Of a DNA stretch of 64,000 nt, positions 38,867 to 48,516 are shown piece after piece. The notes below the pieces were generated by a model. That model was not told where the DNA came from, did not search any database, and saw nothing but the letters and a program-made list of their open reading frames with translations. Made by a program: the position numbers and the translations under genes. This stretch comes from Mesorhizobium_K marinum (lineage in GTDB: Bacteria > Pseudomonadota > Alphaproteobacteria > Rhizobiales > Rhizobiaceae), in assembly GCF_040813715.1 (NCBI RefSeq), contig NZ_JBFOCH010000028.1, one strand, 5' to 3'. Within the stretch, counting starts at the first letter, position 1. The number at the start of each line of letters is the position of its first letter.

Positions 38867-39562
38867 CTATTGCGCCCAGAATATTTCCACCGGCCGTGGC
38901 GACGCCTCGAACGCCGCCCGGATAGGCAGGTCTTCGCCGGCGAGCGCCCGCTCCAGCACGCCCAGCTTCTCGGCGCCTTCGATATGCAATGCCAGCAGCC
39001 CGGCTTCGACGATCTTGCCGAGCGTCAGGGTCAGCCGGAGCTCGCCGGCGCTGGCCGCCTCGACAGGCAGCGCGAGCAGGCCGGCATCCGCGGCGAGCAG
39101 GTCGGCGAGATCGGCCGCGTCGGGGAAGAACGAGGCCGTGTGGCCGTCGCCGCCCATGCCGAGCACGGCGACGTCGAGCGGCCAGGGCAGCGGCGCGAGT
39201 TCGGCGCGCGCCAGTTCGGCCGCTTCGTCGCCCGCATCTGTGCCGTGATAGAGCGGCACGAAGCGGGCCGCCGCGGCCGGCCCCTGCAGGAGCCTGTCGG
39301 CCACAAGCTTCGCGTTGGAGCGCGGCGAATCCGCCGGCACCAGGCGCTCGTCGATCAGCGTGACGGTCACCCTTTTCCAGTCGATGGCGGATCTGGACAA
39401 GGCGGCAAACAGCAGCGCCGGCGTCGAGCCGCCCGACACCGCGATGAAGGCGGCGCCGCGGGCGGCGATGGCGTCGGCGAGCCTGCCGGCGATCGTTGTC
39501 GCCAGGCTGTCGGCGAGTTCCGCCCGGCTGGCGAAACGGTGCATGTCGTAGGCGATGCTCAT
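38867..39562 (-). CDS. pgl: 6-phosphogluconolactonase Pgl
   Basis: A 231-residue enzyme hydrolysing 6-phosphogluconolactone. The family motifs FIAVSGGSTPALLF near residue 39, LIDERLVPADSPRSN near 68 and VLGMGGDGHTASFFP near 131 are all present. The ATG at 39562 lies 5 bp after the zwf stop; a longer frame from 39709 overlaps zwf and is not supported by homology. Confidence 0.94.
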   Translation of the reverse strand: MSIAYDMHRFASRAELADSLATTIAGRLADAIAARGAAFIAVSGGSTPALLFAALSRSAIDWKRVTVTLIDERLVPADSPRSNAKLVADRLLQGPAAAARFVPLYHGTDAGDEAAELARAELAPLPWPLDVAVLGMGGDGHTASFFPDAADLADLLAADAGLLALPVEAASAGELRLTLTLGKIVEAGLLALHIEGAEKLGVLERALAGEDLPIRAAFEASPRPVEIFWAQ

Positions 39563-39567
39563 GCCGG

Positions 39568-41040
39568 TCAGTTGCTCTCGTGCCAGGTGCGGCCGTCGCG
39601 CTCGATCAGCGCGATCGAGGCCGACGGTCCCCAGGTGCCGGCCGTGTAGCCCTGCGCCTCCTGCGAGTTCTCGGCCCAGGCGTTGAGGATCGGGTCGACC
39701 CAGGTCCATGCCGCCTCGACCTCGTCGCGGCGCATGAACAGCGTCTGGTTGCCGCGGATCACGTCCATGATCAGCCGCTCGTAGGCGTCAGGCGAGCGGC
39801 CGTCGAAGCTCTGCGCGAAGCTCATGTCGAGCGGGATCTGGCGCAGCCGCATGCCGCCCGGGCCCGGATCCTTGATCATGATGTACTGCTTCACGCCCTC
39901 GTCGGGTTGCAGTCGGATGACGAGCTGGTTCGGCATGACGTTGCCGGCGCTCTCGCCGAAGATGTTGTAGGGCACCGGCTTGAATTCGATGACGATCTCG
40001 GAGACGCGCGTCGCCAGCCGCTTGCCGGTGCGCAGGTAGAACGGCACGCCGGCCCAGCGCCAGTTGCCGATCTCGGCCTTCAGCGCGACGAAGGTTTCCG
40101 TCGTGCTGTCCTTCCTGCCGAGCTCTTCCAGATAGCCCTTGACCGCGCCGCCGGCCGAGGCGCCGGCACGGTACTGGCCGCGCACGGTGGACTTCGGCGC
40201 TTCCTGGCCGTTGATGCGCTTCAGCGAGCGCAGCACCTTCAGCTTCTCGTCGCGCACCGCGTTGGCGTCCATCGAGGAGGGCGGTTCCATGGCGACGAGG
40301 CAGAGCAGCTGCAGCATGTGGTTCTGCACCATGTCGCGCAGCGCGCCGGCGGTATCGTAATAGGTGACCCGGTCCTCGAGCCCGACCGTCTCGGCGACGG
40401 TGATCTGGACGTGGTCAATATGCGCGGAGTTCCAGAGCGGCTGGTACAGCGCGTTGGCGAAACGCAGCGCCATCAGGTTCTGCACCGTCTCCTTGCCGAG
40501 ATAGTGGTCGATGCGGAAGATCTGGTGCTCGCCGAAGACGCTGCCGATCTTGTCGTTGAGATCCCCGGCAGAGGCCAGGCTGCGGCCGATCGGCTTCTCC
40601 ACGACGATACGGGAATCGGCGGTGATCATGTCGTGCGCCTTCAGCTGCCCGGCGATGTCGCCGAACAGCGCGGGCGTCACCGCGAGATAGAAGGCGCGAA
40701 TGGACTTGCTGTTGCCGATTTCCTTCTTGAGCTTGTCGAAACCGGCGCCCGTCGTCGCGTCGGCCGGCAAGTAGCTCAGCCTGCCGATGAACTTCTCGAG
40801 TTCGTCCTTGTCGATATATTCCTTCTGCACGTGCTCGGCGATCGCCTTGCGGGCGAAGTCCTGGAATTCCTTGTCGTCCAGCTTGGCGCGCGACGTGCCG
40901 ATGATCCGGGTCGGCTCCGAGAACTGGTGGTCACGCTGCCGATGGTAGAGCGCGGGCAGCAGCTTGCGCTCGGAGAGGTCGCCCGTGCCCCCGAATATGA
41001 TGAAGTCGAACGGCTCGACGGGAATGATCTGGCTGGTCAT
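39568..41040 (-). CDS. zwf: glucose-6-phosphate 1-dehydrogenase Zwf
   Basis: A 490-residue NAD(P)-dependent enzyme that feeds glucose-6-phosphate into the Entner-Doudoroff and pentose phosphate routes. The coenzyme loop IFGGTGDLSERKLLPALY is near residue 14, the active-site signature RIDHYLGKETVQN is near 176 and EKPIGRS is near 150. First gene of zwf-pgl-edd, divergent from the SDR gene. Confidence 0.96.
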   Translation of the reverse strand: MTSQIIPVEPFDFIIFGGTGDLSERKLLPALYHRQRDHQFSEPTRIIGTSRAKLDDKEFQDFARKAIAEHVQKEYIDKDELEKFIGRLSYLPADATTGAGFDKLKKEIGNSKSIRAFYLAVTPALFGDIAGQLKAHDMITADSRIVVEKPIGRSLASAGDLNDKIGSVFGEHQIFRIDHYLGKETVQNLMALRFANALYQPLWNSAHIDHVQITVAETVGLEDRVTYYDTAGALRDMVQNHMLQLLCLVAMEPPSSMDANAVRDEKLKVLRSLKRINGQEAPKSTVRGQYRAGASAGGAVKGYLEELGRKDSTTETFVALKAEIGNWRWAGVPFYLRTGKRLATRVSEIVIEFKPVPYNIFGESAGNVMPNQLVIRLQPDEGVKQYIMIKDPGPGGMRLRQIPLDMSFAQSFDGRSPDAYERLIMDVIRGNQTLFMRRDEVEAAWTWVDPILNAWAENSQEAQGYTAGTWGPSASIALIERDGRTWHESN

Positions 41041-41118
41041 CTTGGGTCCAATTCATGCTGCGGCGCAGCACAATATTCTAATCGATTGAAATCCGCTAGC
41101 CCGTCGCCGACGCCAAGG

Positions 41119-41180
41119 TGTCACAGGGGGTGTCCGACCGGCCCAGCTTTGCGGTGGCACCATAGTGCGTCCCTGTGACA
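41119..41180. promoter_or_regulatory. 10-bp inverted repeat in the zwf-SDR divergent region
   Basis: TGTCACAGGG (41119-41128) and CCCTGTGACA (41171-41180) are perfect reverse complements 42 bp apart. They may be paired binding sites for a regulator or a stem in RNA. Nothing else recognisable is seen in 41041-41263. Confidence 0.35.
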
Positions 41181-41263
41181 GAATTCAAAGGGAGAATCGC
41201 CGGGCCCGCGCATTCCTCGACCGCGACAGCGGCGCGGCGGTGCGCGGCCGGATTGGAGGAAGC

Positions 41264-42010
41264 ATGCGTCTGAAGGACAAGGTCGCGATCGTCACCGGAG
41301 CGGCGTCGGGGTTCGGCGAGGGCATGGCGCGGCGTTTCGCCGACGAAGGCGCCAAGGTCATCGTCGCGGATATCAACGGACTGCAGGCCGAACGCGTCGC
41401 AGCCGAGATCGGCAAGGCGGCGATCCCGCTGACCGCGGACGTTTCGAACCGCTCCGAAGTCGACAAGATGGTCTACACGGCCAAGAGCGAATTCGGCCGC
41501 GTCGACATCATGGTCAACAATGCAGGCTACACGCACCGCAACGGCGACATGACCGATGTCGACGAGGCGACCTTCGACCTGATCACGGCGGTCAACATGA
41601 AGGCCATCTATCACGCCGCGCTGGCCGTCGTGCCGATCATGGAGCGGCAGGGCGGCGGCTCGATCCTGACCACGGCCTCGACGGCCGGGCTCCGGCCGCG
41701 GCCCGGCCTGACCTGGTACAACGCCTCCAAGGGCTGGGCGATCACCGCCACCAAGTCGATGGCGGTGGAACTGGCGCCGAAGAACATCCGCGTCAACTGC
41801 CTGTGCCCGGTCGCCGGGGAGACAGGCATGCTGGCGCAGTTCATGGGCGAGGACACGCCGGAGATGCGCGAGAAATTCCGCGCGTCGATCCCGCTCGGCC
41901 GCCTGAGCAAGCCGCTCGACATCGCTAATGCCGCGCTCTGGCTGGTCTCGGACGAAGCCGCCTTCATCACCGGCGTGGCGCTGGAGGTGGATGGCGGCAG
42001 GTGCATCTGA
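41264..42010 (+). CDS. SDR family oxidoreductase
   Basis: A 248-residue classical short-chain dehydrogenase. The nucleotide motif TGAASGFGEGMA is near residue 12, NNAGYT near 85, the catalytic serine in ILTTASTAG near 138 and the Y-x3-K pair in TWYNASKGWAI near 151. Residue D37 after the second strand (VADIN) favours NAD(H). TGGAGGA precedes the ATG. Substrate unknown; the wording is close to glucose/ribitol-dehydrogenase-like and 3-oxoacyl reductase-like SDRs. Confidence 0.88.
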   Translation: MRLKDKVAIVTGAASGFGEGMARRFADEGAKVIVADINGLQAERVAAEIGKAAIPLTADVSNRSEVDKMVYTAKSEFGRVDIMVNNAGYTHRNGDMTDVDEATFDLITAVNMKAIYHAALAVVPIMERQGGGSILTTASTAGLRPRPGLTWYNASKGWAITATKSMAVELAPKNIRVNCLCPVAGETGMLAQFMGEDTPEMREKFRASIPLGRLSKPLDIANAALWLVSDEAAFITGVALEVDGGRCI

Positions 42011-42059
42011 GCGCCGGGGGAGCACCGTCCGCGAAGATCGGTGGCGCGCCCGCCCGGGG

Positions 42060-43067
42060 CTAGTCCGCCTCAAGCGCCGCGATGATGTCGGCCAGCAGGG
42101 CATGCAGGTCGTCGCGGTGGCCGCTCTGCGCGGACGGGTCGTCGGGAAGCGAGGTCATCGCCACCGTCAGCCCGAGCGCCGGCGCGATGTAGAGCATCTG
42201 GCCGCCGAACCCCCAGGCATAGACCACCGGCTGCCCGCCGATGTCGCGGAGGAACCAGCCGTAGCCATAGCCGTCGCCGCTGTAGATCGAATGGGTGCGG
42301 ACCTTCCACGATTCGGCGATCCAGTCTTCCGGAACCACCTGGTCGCCGGCCCGGTTCCTGCCGCCGTTGCGGTAGAGTTCGCCGAAGGCAAGCAGCGAGC
42401 GCGGGCTCATCGCCATCTGGTTGCCGCCGACATAGATGCCTTGTGGGTCGCGGTCCCAGGCGGCGATTGAAAAACCCTCGACCGGTCCGAGCCAGTCGCG
42501 GGCAAGCTCGAGCGTCGGGCGGCCTCCCGCCCTGGTCAGGATCGCCGACAGCAGGTGCGTCGAGCCGGTGGAGTAGAGCATCGGTCCGCCGGGATCGCCG
42601 TCGAAGGGTTCGGAAAGCGCCGCGCGCACCCAGTTTGCGCTCGACACCCAGCGCCCGTAGTTCGGGCCGGAGGTGCGGCCGAGCCCGGCCTGCATGGAGA
42701 GCAGGTTGCCGATGGTGATCTCGGCCATGCGCGGGTCGGGATCGTCGGGCAGGTCGCGGGCGAGGAGCGGCGCGATCTTCTGGTCGACGCCTTCGAGCAC
42801 TTGCCTGCCGATGGCGATGCCGACCAGCGCGGAGATGACCGACTTCGAGGCAGACTTGATGTTGGTGGCGGCGTCGGGCGAGCCGCCGTGATAGCCGCGC
42901 TGTGCGATCTCCCGGCCGTCGCGCGACACGATCACGCAGCGCAGCGGCCCGAGCCGGTTTGCGCGCTCCAGCACGAAGTCGAGGCGCGCTGGATCGGAAC
43001 CCTGGGCGGGCGCAAGGCGCGTCGAGGCCAGCAGCAAGGGAAGCGAAAGCAGGTGTCGTCGGTTCAT
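42060..43067 (-). CDS. serine hydrolase, class C β-lactamase-like fold
   Basis: A 335-residue exported protein. The N-terminus MNRRHLLSLPLLLAS has paired arginines and a hydrophobic core, so Tat or Sec export is likely. The active-site S-x-x-K is SASK (about residues 72-75). The second motif is YSTGSTHLLS in place of Y-x-N, and the third region is WGFGGQ. Members include EstB-like esterases and 6-aminohexanoate-dimer hydrolases; β-lactamase activity cannot be inferred. A start 12 nt upstream is possible. Confidence 0.83.
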   Translation of the reverse strand: MNRRHLLSLPLLLASTRLAPAQGSDPARLDFVLERANRLGPLRCVIVSRDGREIAQRGYHGGSPDAATNIKSASKSVISALVGIAIGRQVLEGVDQKIAPLLARDLPDDPDPRMAEITIGNLLSMQAGLGRTSGPNYGRWVSSANWVRAALSEPFDGDPGGPMLYSTGSTHLLSAILTRAGGRPTLELARDWLGPVEGFSIAAWDRDPQGIYVGGNQMAMSPRSLLAFGELYRNGGRNRAGDQVVPEDWIAESWKVRTHSIYSGDGYGYGWFLRDIGGQPVVYAWGFGGQMLYIAPALGLTVAMTSLPDDPSAQSGHRDDLHALLADIIAALEAD

Positions 43068-43139
43068 CGGCACACACATAGCGCCGCGCCATGGTTGCGA
43101 AAGCCCGAGAGGTACGGCCTCACGCGGTTTTGAGGGGAC

Positions 43140-44426
43140 CTAGAACCGGTCCCGCATGGCGAACCAGTTGAGCGCCAGGAAGAGGAGGGGCGTGCGGAAG
43201 GTACGGCCGCCGGGAAAGGGCGGAATCTTCAGGTCCTCGAACAGCTTCAGCCGGTCGCGGTTTCCGGCAACCGTCTCGGCGTAGAGCTTGCCCATGAAGT
43301 TCGACAGCATCACGCCGTGGCCGGAATAGCCGCCGGCCGCGATCACGCCGGGCATCACCTCGCGCACATAGGGCTTTCGCGGCATGGTGATGCCGACATA
43401 GCCGCCCCACGCGTGGGTGATCTCGACATCCTTGAGCTCGGGATAGATCTCGACGATCTGCCGGCGGATGTGGATGTGGATGTCCTGCGGGTCGCCGGGC
43501 GCGTAGATCTCGCGGCCGCCGAACAGCAACTCGCCGGTCTTGGCGCGGCGGAAGTAGCGCACGACGAAGCGCGAGTCCGACACCGATTCGCCGCCCGGCA
43601 GCACCGGGCTGTCGTCGCCGAGCGGCACGGTGGCGCCGATGAAGGAACCGAGCGGCATGATGTGGGCGGCCGTCTTCGGCTCGAGTTCGCCGCCATAGGC
43701 GTTGACCGCGATCAGGCATTTCTGGGCGGTGATCGTGCCGCGCGGGGTGGTCACGACGACCTTGCCGCCATTGGTCTTCACGCCGCTCGCCTTGGTGTTC
43801 TCGAAGAGCTTCGCGCCGGAGGCGGCCGCGACCCGCGCCGTGCCGATGACGAGCTTGAGCGGATGGATGTGGCCGGTGCCGGTGTCGCGCACCCCGCCGA
43901 AATAGTGGTCCGATCCCATGCGCGCGCGCGTCTCGGCGGCGTCCATGTAGGCGATGTCGGGATAGTTGAAGCGCGTCGTCATCGCCTCGACGTGCTCGAG
44001 GAATTCCGGCAGGTCGCGCTCGCGGTGGCAGACGTTCAGGTGCCCCGGCCGGAAGTCGATCTCGATGTCGTTGGTCGCGGCGAATTCCAAAAGGTGCGCC
44101 TTGGCTTCCTCGGCGAGGTCGAACAACGCCTTCGCGCGCGTGAAGTCGAACTCCTTCTCCATCTCCTCCGCGCCGGCGCGCTGGCCGGTGCCGAGCTGGC
44201 CGCCGTTGCGGCCGGACGCGCCGTCGCCGATGCGGTTGCCCTCGATGAGCGCAACGTTGACGCCCGCCTTGGCCAGGTGCGCCGCCGCCGAAAGGCCCGT
44301 GAAGCCGCCGCCGACGATGACGACGTCGCAGGCCAGGTCGCCGTCGAGCGCGGGGTATTCCGGGCGCGACCCGGCCGTGTCCTCGTACCAGGAATAGCCG
44401 GGGGATATGGGGGATTGGTAGGGCAT
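43140..44426 (-). CDS. puuB: FAD-dependent γ-glutamylputrescine oxidase-like enzyme (PuuB family)
   Basis: A 428-residue DAO-type flavoenzyme. The FAD dinucleotide motif VVIVGGGFTGLSAAAHLA is near residue 31, and GNRIGDGASGRNGGQLGTGQR follows near 60. The C-terminal GGYSGHGVMLSNFMGKL is typical of PuuB-like oxidases. It should oxidise γ-glutamylputrescine to the aldehyde. Length equals E. coli PuuB (426). The upstream gene encodes the matching γ-glutamyl ligase-like protein. GGAAG precedes the ATG. Confidence 0.85.
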   Translation of the reverse strand: MPYQSPISPGYSWYEDTAGSRPEYPALDGDLACDVVIVGGGFTGLSAAAHLAKAGVNVALIEGNRIGDGASGRNGGQLGTGQRAGAEEMEKEFDFTRAKALFDLAEEAKAHLLEFAATNDIEIDFRPGHLNVCHRERDLPEFLEHVEAMTTRFNYPDIAYMDAAETRARMGSDHYFGGVRDTGTGHIHPLKLVIGTARVAAASGAKLFENTKASGVKTNGGKVVVTTPRGTITAQKCLIAVNAYGGELEPKTAAHIMPLGSFIGATVPLGDDSPVLPGGESVSDSRFVVRYFRRAKTGELLFGGREIYAPGDPQDIHIHIRRQIVEIYPELKDVEITHAWGGYVGITMPRKPYVREVMPGVIAAGGYSGHGVMLSNFMGKLYAETVAGNRDRLKLFEDLKIPPFPGGRTFRTPLLFLALNWFAMRDRF

Positions 44427-44455
44427 CTGGCGACTTCCGCGGGCTGCGTTGCGAC

Positions 44456-45889
44456 TTAGACGTTGAGCAGGAGATACTCCCGCTCCCACGGCGAGATGAC
44501 CTCCATGAAGGTCTCGAACTCGGCCCGCTTGATCGCCGCGTAGGTGGTGACGAAGGGATCGCCGATGACGGCGCGCAGGTCCTTGTCGTTCTCGAACAGG
44601 TCGACCGCCTCCAGGAGCCCGCGCGGCAGGTCGATTTCATCCTCGTTGGCGGTGGTGCCGATGGGCTGGTCGGGCTTCACCTTCTTGTCGATGCCGACCA
44701 GGCCGCAGGCCAGCGACGCCGCCAGCGCGAGATAGGGATTGGCGTCGGACGACGGGATCCGGTTCTCGACGCGCCTGGCTGCCGGGTCGGACCGGGGAAC
44801 GCGGAATGCCGTGGTGCGATTGTCGTAGCCCCATTTGGTGTTGACCGGCGCGGACGCCGCCTGCGTCAGCCGGCGATAGGAATTCACATAGGGCGCGAAC
44901 ATGACCAGCGCGTTCGGAACATGCTTCTGCATGCCGCCGATGAAATGCAGGAAGGCCGCGGATTCGCTTCCGTCCTCGTTGGTGAAGAGGTTGCGGCCGG
45001 TCCTGGTGTCGATCACCGACTGGTGGATGTGCATCGCCGAACCCGGCTGCCCCTGCATCGGCTTGGCCATGAAGGTGGCGTAGGTCTCGTGCTTCAGCGC
45101 CGCCTCGCGGATGGTGCGCTTGAACATGAACACCTGGTCGGCAAGCTCGACCGGGTCGCCGTGGCGCAGGTTGATCTCGAGCTGGCCGGCGCCCTCCTCG
45201 TGGATCAGCGTGTCGATCTCCAGGCCCTGCGCCTCCGAGAAGTGGTAGATGTCGTCGATCAGCTCGTCGAACTCGTTGACGCCGGCGATCGAGTAGCCCG
45301 CGCCGCCGCCGATCGGACGGCCCGAGCGCCCGACGGGCGGCGTCAGCGGGTAGTCCGGGTCGGGGTTCTTGCGCACCAGGTAGAATTCGATCTCGGGCGC
45401 CACGACGGGACGCCAGCCCCGCTCGGAATAGGCCGCCAGCACCCGCTTCAGCACGTTGCGCGGCGTGAACTCGACCGAGCGCCCGTCCTGGTGCACGAGG
45501 TCGCAGATGACCTGCGCCGTCGGATCGGTTTCCCAGGGCACTTCCGACAGCGTGCCGAGGTCGGGCATCAGCTTCAGGTCGCCGTCGTCTTCCGGGTAGG
45601 AGAAGCCGTTGCCGTCTTCCGGATAGCCGCCGGAGATCGTCGTCATGAAGACGGCGGACGGCAGGGCGAGCGACGTGTTCGAGGTGAACTTCTTCGACGG
45701 CATCATCTTGCCGCGCGCGATCCCGGCCTGGTCGGGCGTGATGCACTCGATGTCCTCGATGCCGCGCCATTCGAGCCAGGCGCCGGCTTCCTTCCAGTTC
45801 TTCACGCCGCGGTGGTTCTTCACGAAAGCGGGCGCGCGGAGGCGCCCCGCACGGCTCGACGGACGGGTTTCCTTCTTGGCGGGTGGCAT
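44456..45889 (-). CDS. puuA: glutamine synthetase-like γ-glutamylputrescine synthetase (PuuA family)
   Basis: A 477-residue ligase of the glutamine synthetase fold. The ATP/metal motifs are VVAPEIEFYLVRKN near residue 162, GQLEINLRHGDP near 238, GSAMHIHQSV near 284 and the NRTTAFRVPRSDPAARRVENR adenine-binding region near 366. Members next to PuuB-type oxidases ligate glutamate to putrescine. It starts the puuA-puuB unit; 29 bp separate the two. The polyamine importer potFGHI lies 5.5 kb away on the other strand. Confidence 0.82.
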   Translation of the reverse strand: MPPAKKETRPSSRAGRLRAPAFVKNHRGVKNWKEAGAWLEWRGIEDIECITPDQAGIARGKMMPSKKFTSNTSLALPSAVFMTTISGGYPEDGNGFSYPEDDGDLKLMPDLGTLSEVPWETDPTAQVICDLVHQDGRSVEFTPRNVLKRVLAAYSERGWRPVVAPEIEFYLVRKNPDPDYPLTPPVGRSGRPIGGGAGYSIAGVNEFDELIDDIYHFSEAQGLEIDTLIHEEGAGQLEINLRHGDPVELADQVFMFKRTIREAALKHETYATFMAKPMQGQPGSAMHIHQSVIDTRTGRNLFTNEDGSESAAFLHFIGGMQKHVPNALVMFAPYVNSYRRLTQAASAPVNTKWGYDNRTTAFRVPRSDPAARRVENRIPSSDANPYLALAASLACGLVGIDKKVKPDQPIGTTANEDEIDLPRGLLEAVDLFENDKDLRAVIGDPFVTTYAAIKRAEFETFMEVISPWEREYLLLNV

Positions 45890-46023
45890 CAATCACCGAA
45901 AAAACGTTGCGGATTTCGAACTATAACCGGGCCGCGACGAATATGGGAAGGGGCGGGGATGCCGGCGGCGCCGTTGACACTGGCGTTGCGCGCCGGCGGC
46001 GGGGTGTCCGTGTCGCAGCGCCG

Positions 46024-46482
46024 TCAGCGGCGCGCGGCCTTGAGGAGCCGGTCCACCACCGGCTGCAGCTGTTCGGTGGTGAACGGCTTCGTCACGACGG
46101 CATCGACGATGCCGCTCGCCGCGGAGCCCGCCGCGCCGCCCCGGCCGGAGAGCAGGATGACGGCGGGCAGCTTCCTGTCGGATATGCGCCGCAGCGCCTC
46201 GATTCCGGCGACGACGCCGTCGCAATCCCGGTTGTCCGGGCCGCCGTCGAGGATGACCAGGCCCGGGAACATCAGCGGCAGCACGCGCACGGCGCTGACC
46301 GGGCACTCGCTGACCGGCTTCAGTCCCGACCGGACGACGATTTTCGACACGACGATGCGGGTGATCTGGGAATTGCCGGCAACCAGCACCCGGGAGAGGT
46401 CGGGCGCCAGCCCGTGCGCTGCGTCCCGATCGGTGAGAGTCCGGTTCTCGTCGAACCCCGGTTCGACTCTCGATGCGGCCAT
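46024..46482 (-). CDS. stand-alone receiver-like protein with a degenerate acidic pocket
   Basis: A 152-residue protein. The receiver fold is recognisable from VLVAGNSQITRIVV (residue 32) through the phosphoacceptor-like VILDGGPDN (near 77), LLSG (near 108) and the conserved lysine in VVTKPF (near 130). The usual acidic pair after the first strand is replaced by G-N, so metal binding and phosphorylation are doubtful. There is no output domain. The N-terminal 30 residues are polar. Confidence 0.7.
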   Translation of the reverse strand: MAASRVEPGFDENRTLTDRDAAHGLAPDLSRVLVAGNSQITRIVVSKIVVRSGLKPVSECPVSAVRVLPLMFPGLVILDGGPDNRDCDGVVAGIEALRRISDRKLPAVILLSGRGGAAGSAASGIVDAVVTKPFTTEQLQPVVDRLLKAARR

Positions 46483-46584
46483 TGTCTGCTACACACTCTG
46501 GGTCTGCCATGCCCGCCAGCGGCGGTGCAGACACCTTAGTGCGTTTCCAGGCCCGATAGAAGACGGTTCGGCTTCCTCCGCCGC

Positions 46585-46641
46585 TTACCCGGCGTAGCCT
46601 TCGCCGGGAAGCGGACGGCCGCGATCCTCCTGCGGCCGCCC
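46585..46641 (-). CDS. C-terminal end of an unknown protein cut by the gap
   Basis: The 57 bases before the N-run read GRPQEDRGRPLPGEGYAG and end with TAA at 46585. Too little is visible to name it, and it may not be coding. Confidence 0.25.
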   Translation of the reverse strand, partial: GRPQEDRGRPLPGEGYAG

Positions 46642-46748
46642 NNNNNNNNNNNNNNNNNNNNNNNNNNNNNNNNNNNNNNNNNNNNNNNNNNNNNNNNNNN
46701 NNNNNNNNNNNNNNNNNNNNNNNNNNNNNNNNNNNNNNNNNNNNNNNN
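46642..46748. other. assembly gap of 107 Ns
   Basis: The longest unresolved run in the window. Unlike most of the others it has no recognisable copy on each side, so sequence may truly be missing here. Confidence 0.95.
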
Positions 46749-46988
46749 CTAGGCTGCGTGCTGCGTGACGACTACGGGGATCAACAGGTCGCCCCAGTTG
46801 CCGTTGCCGCCGTGATGGCGCGCCGAACGGACGAGCTCGACGGACACGCCGGCCTCGACCGCCTGCATGACGGCCTGGTTCAGCCGGTGCAGGTCGTTGG
46901 CGAGCACGCGGATCGCCGCCTGCTGGTCGGTGCTCATGGCCGAGGCCTGTTCCTCGGCGCGCTGCTTGACTTGTGGTCTGACGTTCAT
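46749..46988 (-). CDS. small conserved-looking hypothetical protein downstream of aceA
   Basis: A 79-residue soluble protein, about half helical (QQAAIRVLANDLHRLNQAVMQAVEAGVSVELVR), ending in a hydrophobic strand (GDLLIPVVVTQHA). GGGAGAAG precedes the ATG. It lies 17 bp after the aceA stop in the same direction, so it is probably co-transcribed with isocitrate lyase. No function is recognised. Confidence 0.6.
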   Translation of the reverse strand: MNVRPQVKQRAEEQASAMSTDQQAAIRVLANDLHRLNQAVMQAVEAGVSVELVRSARHHGGNGNWGDLLIPVVVTQHAA

Positions 46989-47005
46989 GGCTCTTCTCCC
47001 TGAAA

Positions 47006-48322
<1,317 letters not shown>

Positions 48323-48418
48323 ATCGGGCTCCTGAAGTCAAATGGCGCTGGTCGTTGAGGAGCCGTAATCGCTCCGTTCGATATGACTTCATTTACAAAA
48401 ATGATGACGCTGCACCAG

Positions 48419-48432
48419 TTCGCACTTGCGAA
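48419..48432. promoter_or_regulatory. palindromic operator in the aceA-ramB intergenic region
   Basis: TTCGCA-CT-TGCGAA is a perfect 6+2+6 palindrome between the divergent aceA and ramB-like genes. The right half (ACTTGCGAAA) resembles the AACTTTGCAAA-type motif described for RamB in Corynebacterium. It is a likely operator for the adjacent regulator. Confidence 0.5.
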
Positions 48433-48464
48433 ATCGCGGTAAATAAAGGAAAATCAGTGTTGGG

Positions 48465-48494
48465 TTTGACAGATGACTTCTGTCAAAATGTAAG
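48465..48494 (+). promoter_or_regulatory. ramB-like gene promoter overlapped by an inverted repeat
   Basis: TTGACA (48466-48471) and TGTAAG (48489-48494) are spaced 17 bp and form a plausible σ70 promoter 23 bp before the regulator start. The perfect inverted repeat TTTGACAG / CTGTCAAA (48465-48487, 7-bp spacer) covers the -35 element, which suggests autoregulation. Confidence 0.5.
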
Positions 48495-48516
48495 TCTTGT
48501 AAATTTCACTTGCACC

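Noticed and set aside
42060..43067. Antibiotic-resistance β-lactamase
   Set aside because: The SASK motif fits the fold, but the Y-x-N position is YST and the third motif is not KTG. Esterase or amide hydrolase activity is at least as likely.
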